Shown piece after piece: positions 1-6,321 of a stretch of 8,844 nucleotides of DNA (position 1 is the first letter of the stretch; the number at the start of each line of letters is the position of its first letter). The notes beneath the pieces are model-generated. The model saw nothing but the letters and a program-made list of their open reading frames with translations, was not told the origin of the DNA and did not search any database. The translations under genes and the position numbers were made by a program. The DNA comes from Pseudomonadota bacterium (GTDB taxonomy: Bacteria; Pseudomonadota; Gammaproteobacteria; Burkholderiales; Casimicrobiaceae), in contig JAKPSO010000515.1 in NCBI GenBank assembly GCA_029571495.1, forward strand, positions 1 through 8,844, read 5' to 3'.

Positions 1-845
1 GAGGCCGCCTTCTTCCATGGCTCGTTGGCCCGTGGGCCGGTGAGGATCGAGTGGTTCTGGGACCAGCGCTCCAGCACCGCCTCGGGTTGGTCACCCATGG
101 CTTCGTAACCATCCATGGCCAGGAAGCTGATGGTCCGCGGGAGATCGCTAGAGTCCTCGTTGCTGGCGCCGAGATCGACCACAGGAGCCAGGTCGATCGC
201 CAGGTCGAGGGCCTCGCTGGGAGAGACCATCTCCGGCGTCACCGGCGTCACTTCAAGCGCGTCGTGGAGATATCCGACACCGGACTCGTTCAACGCAGAG
301 ACGTCGACATGATTGGTCGTTTCGAACGCGAGGCGCAACGCGCCGCGAATAGGCGCGCCCCAACGGTATCCGGCGATGGGCAAATCAGGCGGAGCTGCTG
401 TCAGCCGCGCTTCGACAAGCCGCGCCGGCCAAATCGTGATATCGTGAGCGGTGCGAAATTCGCATGCGGTCTGCTCTTGTGCCGGCAGTCGAGCCCGAAG
501 GCGAGACTGCCTCGGCAGGACATGTCCATCTGGCGACCCACCCTCCGATTTCGACGGTTCAAATTGCACGATGCCCATCGCAGGCGTCGGTGACAGATAC
601 CCGGGGCAAACGAGATCGAGTAGGCGCTGCGAAAACCTAGGAAACTCGGCATCCATCTTGAGCTGGATACGCGCCGACATGAACGCAAAGCCTTCGAGCA
701 AGCGCTCAACGTAGGGATCGGCGACTTCGAGCCCACGCATGCCCAGTCGAGCCGCGACCTTCGGAAACTGCTCGGCGAACTCTTCGCCCTGCTCTCGGAC
801 GTACGAAAGCTCACGGTTGTAATACTCAAGCAGACGCGGGTCCAT
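1..845 (-). CDS. tssF: TssF (ImpG/VasA), T6SS baseplate component, 3' end cut by window edge
   Basis: TssF is a baseplate wedge protein that works with TssE, TssG and TssK under the contractile sheath in the cytoplasm. The frame opens at ATG 845-843 and stays open to base 1, giving 281 residues; family members are about 600 long, so more than half is missing. The start is secure: the protein opens MDPRLLEYYNRELSYVREQG, the classic TssF N-terminus, followed by VADPYVERLLEGFAF (41-55), DAEFPRFSQRLLDLVCPGYL (65-84), PTPAMGIVQF (86-95) and ACEFRTAHDITIWP (127-140). The ATG lies one base after the tssE stop, with GGGAG at 859-855, so translation is probably coupled. From about residue 187 (base 287 downward) the sequence no longer resembles TssF as I know it, although the frame stays open and looks coding. 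The N-terminal call is firm; identity of the last 95 residues is uncertain. Confidence 0.9.
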   Translation of the reverse strand, partial: MDPRLLEYYNRELSYVREQGEEFAEQFPKVAARLGMRGLEVADPYVERLLEGFAFMSARIQLKMDAEFPRFSQRLLDLVCPGYLSPTPAMGIVQFEPSKSEGGSPDGHVLPRQSRLRARLPAQEQTACEFRTAHDITIWPARLVEARLTAAPPDLPIAGYRWGAPIRGALRLAFETTNHVDVSALNESGVGYLHDALEVTPVTPEMVSPSEALDLAIDLAPVVDLGASNEDSSDLPRTISFLAMDGYEAMGDQPEAVLERWSQNHSILTGPRANEPWKKAA

Positions 846-846
846 A

Positions 847-1377
847 TCAGCCAACTCCCGTGCTGAGCTGGTCGATGAGTTTGACGTTTCCCGTTTCGAG
901 ATCCAGTTGCGTGCGAATCAACAGCTCTACAGGCAACGGAATGGACCAGAGTTCACCACGCACCTCAAATTGCAACAAGTTGTGGTGGCCCAGCATATCG
1001 GCCGGAGCAATCGCCGTGATCTTCAGCGAGTCGTGAAGTATGCGCGGCTCGAAAAACTTCACCGCTTCTTGAATCTGTTGTTCAAGCTCACGCCAATCGA
1101 CCGACGAGAAGTTCTTACCGGAGAGCACTGGAATGCCGTAGTTGATGACCGAGCGCTTGACTTGAGGATAATCATCTAACTGCGAATCAGTGTGGTGCGC
1201 GGTAGTGTTAAGCAGCCAGCTTAGGTCGCGCAACACGGTGCGCTTGAGGCGTCCCTTCGACACTACCGAGAATTGAAGTGTTTCTTGGAGCTTTTCTGGC
1301 TCATCGTCGACCAAACGATCTAGCAGTGCCGGCTGCAGCCGGTCGCTGGTATTTCGAAGAATGGTTCGTTCGTCCAT
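847..1377 (-). CDS. tssE: TssE, gp25-like T6SS baseplate protein
   Basis: TssE is the homologue of phage T4 gp25. It sits at the junction of baseplate and sheath and is needed for sheath assembly. The 176-residue product is of normal length. The N-terminal part RLQPALLDRLVDD (13-25) matches the typical TssE opening, and the gp25-like fold is marked by RDLSWLLNTTAHH (50-62) and VKRSVINYGIPVLSG (73-87). The C-terminal part includes SLKITAIAP (117-125) and QFEVRGELW (136-144). A TAG at 1383-1381 lies in frame just before the ATG, with one codon between, so no longer N-terminus is possible. I see no good Shine-Dalgarno before this ATG; the preceding bases read CAACCCTAGAGC. It follows tagJ after a 130-nt gap and is followed by tssF after one base. 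Identification is firm; the efficiency of initiation is unclear. Confidence 0.96.
   Translation of the reverse strand: MDERTILRNTSDRLQPALLDRLVDDEPEKLQETLQFSVVSKGRLKRTVLRDLSWLLNTTAHHTDSQLDDYPQVKRSVINYGIPVLSGKNFSSVDWRELEQQIQEAVKFFEPRILHDSLKITAIAPADMLGHHNLLQFEVRGELWSIPLPVELLIRTQLDLETGNVKLIDQLSTGVG
855..859 (-). promoter_or_regulatory. Ribosome-binding site of tssF inside the end of tssE
   Basis: GGGAG on the minus strand lies nine bases before ATG 845, within the last codons of tssE. It supports the chosen tssF start and implies that ribosomes finishing tssE re-initiate on tssF. Confidence 0.6.
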
Positions 1378-1380
1378 GCT

Positions 1381-1473
1381 CTAGGGTTGCTTCGCCAATT
1401 TCGGAACGTTGATTTCTACGCGCGGCGTGTACACGACGTCGTACCGCGCCCGTGAACTTATCACATGCAACAT
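1381..1473 (-). other. Possible 30-codon open frame between tagJ and tssE
   Basis: The 130-nt tagJ-tssE gap contains ATG 1473-1471 followed by 30 codons to TAG 1383-1381, in the same frame as tssE. Its distal part (DVVYTPRVEINVPKLAKQP) has a plausible amino-acid mix and mostly G/C third positions, so it may be a tiny gene, a decayed N-terminal extension or chance. No Shine-Dalgarno precedes the ATG and I do not recognise the peptide. TssE is already full length without it. Confidence 0.2.
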
Positions 1474-1507
1474 CGCTGCGTGCGACCGATGCGCGTCGTG
1501 AGGTCGG

Positions 1508-2311
1508 TCAAGTCTCTGCTTGTGGCGCGCCCACGAGGCTGATGTGTCGTGTGTCCAATATCGCTTGCTCCGAAACATCCGTGTTCCAGACGCGCTGCCC
1601 GCGACCGACCCATACGTCCGGGGCAGTTTCCGTCCAGTCGGTTGCACGGGACAGTTTCAACGCGTCAAATTTCGGTTCGCTCAAAGCGGCAGTTTCTGGG
1701 TACCGAGTCGGAATCAGCGCGGGAACACGGCCCTCGTTTGGCAACAGCAGTTCCGCAGGTGCCCAAACGAGATCCCGTAAATCCGCTGGTGCTTCGATCA
1801 TGATGCCTTTGCACGACTCGAACGGCAGCCAGTAATACTGCCCATTGGCAATGACCTCACATATTGGGCCTAAACGAGAATCGCCGTCAGCGATCCACTC
1901 GCATGCGACGCCGTCGACCGCGCACGCCGTTGGCTCCGCTTCGTCAAGCGCCTGCGCACGCAATTTCGCGGCACCTTTTGCGTCTCCCGCTCCGTCGCGA
2001 GAGAGTGCTTCAATCATTGCGCCAATCCATCGTGGCGGCGTACCCATGACTTGCGGAGTGCGCTGCCCTGCAAAGACCTGTTGACGAAAGATTTCGCAAC
2101 GAATGGCCTCGCGATAGGTTTGCGCCATAGGCAGCGCCTTAGCGTCAAGTTGCGCGCAGAGTTGAAGCTGCGCCAGAGCGCGAGACCAGTTGCCCATGAC
2201 ACAGAGCAACTGAAAGAGGTGGACACGTAACTTTGACGAGCTGGCGTCTCGTTTGATGCGCGACTGCAGATCGAGCAGTTGTTCGGCGAGAGTTCCCGTA
2301 TGCTGGTCCAT
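1508..2311 (-). CDS. tagJ: TagJ (ImpE/HsiE family), T6SS accessory protein
   Basis: TagJ is a cytoplasmic accessory protein of H1-like T6SS. The P. aeruginosa homologue HsiE1 binds the N-terminal region of the sheath protein TssB and is thought to affect sheath handling with ClpV; it is not essential in all systems. The 267 residues match the usual length. The helical N-terminal half carries the family pattern KLRVHLFQLLCVMGNWSRAL (27-46), AQLDAKALPMAQTYREAIRC (53-72) and VFAGQRTP (79-86). The C-terminal half has ANGQYYWLPFE (155-165), DLRDLVWAPAEL (177-188), PTRYPET (201-207) and RATDWTE (222-228). It sits between hcp and tssE, its usual place in this class. The ATG is chosen because the N-terminal helix follows at normal distance, but there is no clear Shine-Dalgarno (preceding bases GGCAAAAACACC), so weak translation is likely. 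A hairpin ends only 28 bases upstream. Confidence 0.93.
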   Translation of the reverse strand: MDQHTGTLAEQLLDLQSRIKRDASSSKLRVHLFQLLCVMGNWSRALAQLQLCAQLDAKALPMAQTYREAIRCEIFRQQVFAGQRTPQVMGTPPRWIGAMIEALSRDGAGDAKGAAKLRAQALDEAEPTACAVDGVACEWIADGDSRLGPICEVIANGQYYWLPFESCKGIMIEAPADLRDLVWAPAELLLPNEGRVPALIPTRYPETAALSEPKFDALKLSRATDWTETAPDVWVGRGQRVWNTDVSEQAILDTRHISLVGAPQAET

Positions 2312-2339
2312 GGTGTTTTTGCCGATTCGTTTTCAGTGC

Positions 2340-2388
2340 AAACAACAACGCGCCGTACCAGACACCATAAAGGTCTTTGGTCGGCGCG
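2340..2388 (-). terminator. Imperfect hairpin with T-rich tail between hcp and tagJ, candidate leaky terminator
   Basis: Read on the minus strand, CGCGCCG (2388-2382) pairs with CGGCGCG (2355-2349), and inside it ACCA (2381-2378) pairs with TGGT (2360-2357) past one bulged base. A further GAC/GTC pair is possible. The stem is followed by TTGTTGTTT (2348-2340). It resembles an imperfect intrinsic terminator placed after hcp and just before tagJ. The long loop and broken T run suggest only partial termination. Folding was done by eye. Confidence 0.4.
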
Positions 2389-2435
2389 CGAGACTCGCGG
2401 ACCACGACGCACACTTGCACCGTGGCCGCGTTGAT

Positions 2436-2458
2436 GTCCGTCGGGAATCCCGACGGAC
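2436..2458 (-). terminator. Perfect 10-bp stem-loop just after hcp stop
   Basis: Arms 2436-2445 and 2449-2458 are exact reverse complements (GTCCGTCGGG and CCCGACGGAC) with a three-base loop. The stem begins six bases after the hcp stop codon. There is no T run after it, so it is not a standard intrinsic terminator. It more likely protects the 3' end of hcp mRNA from exonucleases, or acts together with the second hairpin at 2340-2388. Confidence 0.6.
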
Positions 2459-2464
2459 CAACCA

Positions 2465-2950
2465 TTACAGCGCTTTGTTCGCTTTTTGGTCCCACTGGGC
2501 GTTCGTAGAGCTGCCCTTGCCGCCCGACGAAGTTTGTTCCCAGTACTCGGTCTTGATCTTCGTGAAGTTCAGGGAAACCTGTACGGTCGGGATCTGATTT
2601 TGCATACCGCTGAAATGCACGCCGGTCACGACGACATCGTTCAGGGTGATTTGCAGATACACCCAGCTCTGACCGTTGCCGCCCATTTTGGTAGCTTCGA
2701 TTTTGGCCGTCGGGTAGTGCTTGTGGTCTGCACAGGCCTTCATCAGATTCGGAATGGCCTTCTCGAGGTGGCAAGTGATCGTGATGTCGTTGTATGACAC
2801 CGTGCCAAGGCCTGCACCGCCGCCGTAACCTGCAGTGCCGGACGATTGGAGGCCTTCGCTGTACGACTCAACGTCGATCCAGCCTTTGTGATTTTCTTCA
2901 GCGCACTCGCCGGTGACGCCTTCGATCTGCATAAAAAGATTGCCAGCCAT
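2465..2950 (-). CDS. hcp: Hcp (TssD), T6SS inner-tube and secreted protein
   Basis: Hcp forms stacked hexameric rings that make the T6SS inner tube. It is expelled on sheath contraction and also acts as chaperone or carrier for small effectors. The 161 residues are the normal length, with no extra C-terminal effector domain. Family features are the opening NLFMQIEGVTGEC (4-16), KGWIDVESYS (22-31), a Gly-rich loop SSGTAGYGGGAGLGTVSY (36-53), DITITCHLEKAIPNLMKAC (55-73) and the C-terminal strand pattern PTVQVSLNFTKIKTEYWEQ (120-138). It has no signal peptide, as expected. The start ATG 2950-2948 has AGGAG six bases upstream. It follows tssC after 122 nt and precedes tagJ after 153 nt containing two hairpins, so its transcript may be set apart from the rest of the operon. 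Identification is firm. Confidence 0.97.
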   Translation of the reverse strand: MAGNLFMQIEGVTGECAEENHKGWIDVESYSEGLQSSGTAGYGGGAGLGTVSYNDITITCHLEKAIPNLMKACADHKHYPTAKIEATKMGGNGQSWVYLQITLNDVVVTGVHFSGMQNQIPTVQVSLNFTKIKTEYWEQTSSGGKGSSTNAQWDQKANKAL

Positions 2951-3072
2951 GATGTTCTCCTAAAAAAATTGGGTCTGTGACGTTGAAAGAGGCACTTCAT
3001 TCATTTGAAGCCCTTAAAGTAATAGACGAAGCGAAGTGTGCTTAAGCGACATTCGCCTCGCATTTATTGACA
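2951..3072 (-). other. 122-nt gap between tssC and hcp
   Basis: This is the 5' leader of hcp. It holds the ribosome-binding site and the T7 tract. I see no convincing -35/-10 pair, sigma-54 site or intrinsic terminator. A weak stem (GGC-TTCA against TGAA-GCC, around 3012-2992) is too irregular to call. A separate hcp promoter is possible but not visible. Confidence 0.3.
2957..2961 (-). promoter_or_regulatory. Strong ribosome-binding site of hcp
   Basis: AGGAG lies six bases before the hcp ATG and directly after a run of seven T (2968-2962). The leader AGGAGAACATCATG closely resembles those of tssC and tssB. The T run may help ribosomal protein S1 binding, but that is inference. Confidence 0.7.
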
Positions 3073-4572
3073 CTACGAAGCCGCACCTTTGGCGGATGGC
3101 AGTTTCGACACCAAACGCAAGGAAACGGTCAGGCCTTCCAGTTGATAGTGCGGACGAAGGAAGAACTTGGAGGTGTAATAACCCGGATTGCCCTCGACCT
3201 CTTCCACAACGACTTCGGCCGCCGCCAACGGTTTGCGCGCTTTGGTTTCTTGCGTCGAGCTGGCTGGATCGCCGTCAACGTAGTTGAGAATCCACTCATT
3301 CAGCCACTTCTGCATGTCATCGCGCTCACGGAACGATCCGATCTTGTCGCGCACGATGCACTTCAGATAATGCGCAAAGCGGCAGCACGCGAACATATAC
3401 GGCAGCCGTGCGGCAAGGTTCGCGTTGGCGGTCGCGTCAGCGTCGTAATACTCAGCCGGTTTGTTAAGCGATTGCGCGCCAATAAACGCCGCGAGATCAG
3501 TGTTCTTGCGGTGAACGAGAGGCATGAAGCCATTCTTCGCGAGCTCCGCTTCACGGCGGTCGCTGATCGCAATTTCCGTAGGGCACTTTAAGTCCACGCC
3601 GCCGTCATCAGTCGGGAACGTGTGGGCCGGAAGATCCGTCACGACACCGCCGGATTCAACGCCACGGATGGACGTGCACCACCCGTACTCTTTGAACGAG
3701 CGATTGATGTTCGCTGCCATCGCGTACGCGGAATTGCTCCACGTGTACTTGGAGTGGGAACCGCCTTCGGTGTCCTCTTCAAAGGCAAACTCTTCGACGG
3801 GGTTGGTCTTCGCGCCATACGGCATCCGCGACAAATAGCGCGGCATCGCCAGACCGACGTACTTCGAGTCATCCGAGTCGCGCAGACCGCGCCACGCCGC
3901 ATACTCCGTGTTGCTGAATATTTTGGTGAGGTCACGCGGGTTGGACAACTCCTGCCACGAACTCATCTGCATGATCGCGGGTGACGCGCCTGCGATGAAC
4001 GGAGCGTGAGCTGCGGCAGCGACGCGCGCCATTTCGCCGAGCAGTTCAACGTCGGGAGCACTGTGGTCGAAGTGGTAATCACCGACCAAGCAGCCGTACG
4101 GTTCACCGCCGAACTGGCCGTATTCCTCTTCGTAGAGCTTCTTGAAGATCGGGCTTTGGTCCCAACCCGTGCCTTTATAGCGGCGCATCGTCTTGCGAAG
4201 ATCGTTCTTCGAGATGTTCATGACGCGAATTTTGAGCATCTCATCGGGGTCGGAGTTGTCGACCAAATACTTCAAGCCACGCCAGGAACCTTCCAGCTTC
4301 TGAAAGTCTTCGTGATGAAGGATGAGGTTCATCTGATCCGACAACTTCTTATCGATGGCGGCGATGAGCCCTTCGATCGTACGGAACGCATCCGTTGAAA
4401 TTGTGTTGCTGTGGACTAAAGCCTGCTGTGCGAGCGTCTGTACTGCGGACTCAATCGCGCCACGCGCTTCGTCAGTCTTCGGCCTAAATTCTTTGTTCAG
4501 CAGCGAAGCAAATTCGCTACCCTGAAATTCGACATTTGCTAGTGCGGATGCGCTTTGATTTTCTGTTGCCAT
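3073..4572 (-). CDS. tssC: TssC (EvpB/VipB), large sheath subunit
   Basis: TssC is the large subunit of the contractile sheath. It pairs with TssB to build the cytoplasmic tubule whose contraction drives the Hcp tube outward, after which ClpV recycles it. The 499 residues are full length for the family. Recognisable parts are LLNKEFRPKTDEAR (24-37), HHEDFQKLEGSWRGLKYLV (86-104), GTGWDQSPIFKKLYEEEYGQ, GGEPYGCLVGDY, the central PFIAGASPAIMQMSSWQEL, the stretch GWCTSIRGVESGGVV, and the C-terminal sheath strands GYYTSKFFLRPHYQLEGLTV (466 onward). ATG 4572-4570 is supported by GAGGA nine bases upstream, and the N-terminus agrees with other TssC proteins. It lies 30 nt after tssB, as expected for subunits made in equal amounts. 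Identification is firm. Confidence 0.98.
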   Translation of the reverse strand: MATENQSASALANVEFQGSEFASLLNKEFRPKTDEARGAIESAVQTLAQQALVHSNTISTDAFRTIEGLIAAIDKKLSDQMNLILHHEDFQKLEGSWRGLKYLVDNSDPDEMLKIRVMNISKNDLRKTMRRYKGTGWDQSPIFKKLYEEEYGQFGGEPYGCLVGDYHFDHSAPDVELLGEMARVAAAAHAPFIAGASPAIMQMSSWQELSNPRDLTKIFSNTEYAAWRGLRDSDDSKYVGLAMPRYLSRMPYGAKTNPVEEFAFEEDTEGGSHSKYTWSNSAYAMAANINRSFKEYGWCTSIRGVESGGVVTDLPAHTFPTDDGGVDLKCPTEIAISDRREAELAKNGFMPLVHRKNTDLAAFIGAQSLNKPAEYYDADATANANLAARLPYMFACCRFAHYLKCIVRDKIGSFRERDDMQKWLNEWILNYVDGDPASSTQETKARKPLAAAEVVVEEVEGNPGYYTSKFFLRPHYQLEGLTVSLRLVSKLPSAKGAAS

Positions 4573-4581
4573 GATGTGCGT

Positions 4582-4586
4582 TCCTC
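4582..4586 (-). promoter_or_regulatory. Ribosome-binding site of tssC
   Basis: GAGGA lies nine bases before ATG 4572. The leader AGAGGAACGCACATCATG shares its ACATCATG end with tssB and hcp. Confidence 0.7.
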
Positions 4587-4602
4587 TTTCTAGAAATCTA
4601 CG

Positions 4603-5118
4603 TTAAGCGCTCGGCGTGTCGTTTGGCTTCGGTGCGGAAGACAAGGAATTCATTAAGGCCGGGTCCTGGAGCACCTTGGACAAAAGCTCTTCCGCGCCGG
4701 ATTTGCCGTCCATGTAAGACAACAGATTGTGCAGCTGCGTCCGCGCTTCGAGCAGCTGGTTAAGCGCGCCAACTTTCTTCGCAACCGCAGCAGGCGAGAA
4801 GTCGTCCATATTCTCAAAGCTGACGTCCACCGACATGTACCCTTCGCCTGTCAGCGTATTGGGAACCGTAAACGCAACGCGCGGCTTAATCGCTTTCATG
4901 CGTGCGTCGAAATTGTCGAAATCAATTTCAGTGAATTTACGATCAGCGATGTCCGGCAATGGTTCTTCCGATTTGCCCGAAAGGTCGGCCATCACACCCA
5001 TCACAAAGGGTATTTGGACCTTTTTCTCGGAGCCATAGACCTCGACATCGTATTCAATCTGCACGCGAGGTGCGCGATTTTTTGCGATCCATTTTTGACC
5101 ACTTTTTTTCGCTGACAT
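4603..5118 (-). CDS. tssB: TssB (VipA/ImpB), small sheath subunit
   Basis: TssB is the small sheath subunit that forms the contractile tubule with TssC. In TagJ-containing systems its N-terminal region is the TagJ contact. The 171 residues are normal length. Visible family motifs are the basic N-terminus with APRVQIEYDVEVYG (16-29), the strongly conserved IPFVMGVMADLSG (36-48), the PLPDIADRKFTEIDFDNFD region (53-71), MKAIKPRVAFTVPN (74-87) and the helical C-terminal part KKVGALNQLLEARTQLHNLL (114-133). ATG 5118-5116 follows AAGGAG at nine bases. The gene lies 56 nt after tssA and 30 nt before tssC, in the usual co-transcribed order. Identification is firm. Confidence 0.97.
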   Translation of the reverse strand: MSAKKSGQKWIAKNRAPRVQIEYDVEVYGSEKKVQIPFVMGVMADLSGKSEEPLPDIADRKFTEIDFDNFDARMKAIKPRVAFTVPNTLTGEGYMSVDVSFENMDDFSPAAVAKKVGALNQLLEARTQLHNLLSYMDGKSGAEELLSKVLQDPALMNSLSSAPKPNDTPSA

Positions 5119-5127
5119 GATGTGTTA

Positions 5128-5133
5128 CTCCTT
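5128..5133 (-). promoter_or_regulatory. Strong ribosome-binding site of tssB
   Basis: AAGGAG lies nine bases before ATG 5118, in the leader AAGGAGTAACACATCATG. Its ACATCATG end is the same as in tssC and hcp. Confidence 0.7.
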
Positions 5134-5174
5134 AGTGAAATGAGAAGAGATGAAAAGCTGACTGCGGTTGAGCA

Positions 5175-6212
5175 TTACGAATCGGGCGGACGAGCACCCG
5201 TGAGCATCTCCAAGTGAGAGATAGCTTCGGGCGAGAGCTCTCGCATAATGTCGAGAAACTGCATGTTAAGCATTCGCTGTGCGCGCCGCGCGAATAGCGA
5301 AGCCGGATTGCTTGGTTCGTGTCGCTCGAGATACTCGCACACACGGTCTAGGGCACGACGGCAATCGTCACGGCTCTGAATCGTTCCCGGCGCAGCACTT
5401 GCACCGCCGACCGCTGCCTGACCCGACGTGCCCGACCCGTCAGACTCGCTGTCGCCGCCGCCGGCCGCGCCATCAGCAGAGCCTTGCGACAGGAGTCGCT
5501 CTATCCCTCGCGCAACGGGTTTCAGAACATTCTCGAGGCGCTCCATGTCGGGGCTGTCACCCGCTGAAACGCGGTCATCCAAGAGCGATCGAAGCGCGCC
5601 GTAGGTCTGGAAAGCCTCTGGTACGCAGGCAATGTCCGTGTTTCCAGCAGCCAACGCATCGCTCAGCATCGATTCCACTTGCGCCTGCGAGTACTGAGCG
5701 TCACCGGCTTGCCCAAAGGCCTGCTCAACATCTCGGTACGTCACAACCAGCGGCTGCTTAATGAGCGTGGATGCCCGCAACGCCTGTACGAGTCGATCCT
5801 CGCCCGAAAATTCCGAACCGGAGAATGCGGCGATGGCGTTCATGCGCAGATAGGGGTCGGAGTCACCGTCGACCTCGACTCGCGGATGCACTTGGTCCCA
5901 GTACCGTTCACATAACGTCAACACCAATTTCAGACCCGCAGCAAACGGCGCGACGCCACGTAAACGCGTATTCGCGAGCGTTAGCCAGGCGATGACGCGA
6001 AGGTCTCGCGTACGCCCGAGCAGTTCGCGAGCGAGCGTATCCACTTCCCGCCAGTCCGGATCCACTGCCGGAATCACAGTATCGCCAAACTGCTGCTCTG
6101 GTTTGCCAGCAGCGGCCTGCGACAAGGCAAGAAAGTCGTTCTCGTACTCGCAGTCCGGCCCGCAGGGGCTCTCCCCGTCTAAAGGCTCTGCAAATTGCTC
6201 AAAATCGGTCAA
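5175..6212 (-). CDS. tssA: TssA (ImpA N-terminal domain), T6SS assembly protein, TTG start
   Basis: TssA binds the membrane/baseplate complex and coordinates growth of tube and sheath. The 345-residue product has an ImpA_N domain at roughly 8-130, opening with the typical PLDGESPCGPDCEYENDF (10-27) and including DWREVDTLARELLGRTRDLR (53-72) and the helix WLTLANTRLRGVAPFAAGL (76-94). A middle helical part runs to about 242, then a Gly/Ser/Ala linker (243-278). The C-terminal domain RALDRVCEYLERHEPSNPAS (286-305) with ARRAQRMLNMQFLDIMRELS (308-327) is typical of short, H1-like TssA proteins. The start is TTG 6212-6210; no ATG or GTG fits better, and an upstream ATG (6233-6231) is followed two codons later by TGA. 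GGGGA lies only four bases before the TTG. The rare start and tight spacing suggest modest translation. It probably heads the tssA-to-tssF transcript. Confidence 0.95.
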   Translation of the reverse strand: MTDFEQFAEPLDGESPCGPDCEYENDFLALSQAAAGKPEQQFGDTVIPAVDPDWREVDTLARELLGRTRDLRVIAWLTLANTRLRGVAPFAAGLKLVLTLCERYWDQVHPRVEVDGDSDPYLRMNAIAAFSGSEFSGEDRLVQALRASTLIKQPLVVTYRDVEQAFGQAGDAQYSQAQVESMLSDALAAGNTDIACVPEAFQTYGALRSLLDDRVSAGDSPDMERLENVLKPVARGIERLLSQGSADGAAGGGDSESDGSGTSGQAAVGGASAAPGTIQSRDDCRRALDRVCEYLERHEPSNPASLFARRAQRMLNMQFLDIMRELSPEAISHLEMLTGARPPDS

Positions 6213-6216
6213 TCTT

Positions 6217-6221
6217 TCCCC
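6217..6221 (-). promoter_or_regulatory. Ribosome-binding site deciding the TTG start of tssA
   Basis: GGGGA on the minus strand lies four bases before TTG 6212. It is the only purine-rich ribosome-binding sequence near the conserved N-terminus and supports TTG initiation. A three-codon frame (ATG AAT TGA, 6233-6225) ends just before it. Confidence 0.5.
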
Positions 6222-6261
6222 GCTTCAATTCATGTTCCCGGCTTCCCTCAGCCAAGGATAG

Positions 6262-6275
6262 GACGGCATCCCGTC
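6262..6275. repeat. Short inverted repeat GACGG-4-CCGTC
   Basis: Arms gacgg (6262-6266) and ccgtc (6271-6275) are exact reverse complements with a four-base loop, in the probable tssA 5' leader. Small enough to be chance; it could form a minor hairpin in the mRNA. Confidence 0.3.
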
Positions 6276-6321
6276 GTCGCTAAGCACATAATCATTTCGG
6301 CAAATGATCATCTCGTCGCTA
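6274..6321. repeat. Direct repeat tcgtcgcta flanking a perfect dyad
   Basis: The nonamer tcgtcgcta occurs at 6274-6282 and 6313-6321, 39 bases apart. Between them, atcattt (6291-6297) and aaatgat (6302-6308) form an exact inverted repeat around cggc. Such a layout fits a regulator-binding site upstream of tssA, though a hairpin in the leader RNA is equally possible. No regulator is identified. Confidence 0.45.

Noticed and set aside
51..593. 180-codon open frame on the plus strand
   Set aside because: Opposite tssF. The Arg/His-rich product looks like antisense translation, and the minus strand carries clear TssF motifs over at least 288-845.
2145..2774. 209-codon minus-strand frame spanning the hcp-tagJ gap
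   Set aside because: Overlaps hcp and tagJ out of frame. Both of those have strong family matches, and this product has none.
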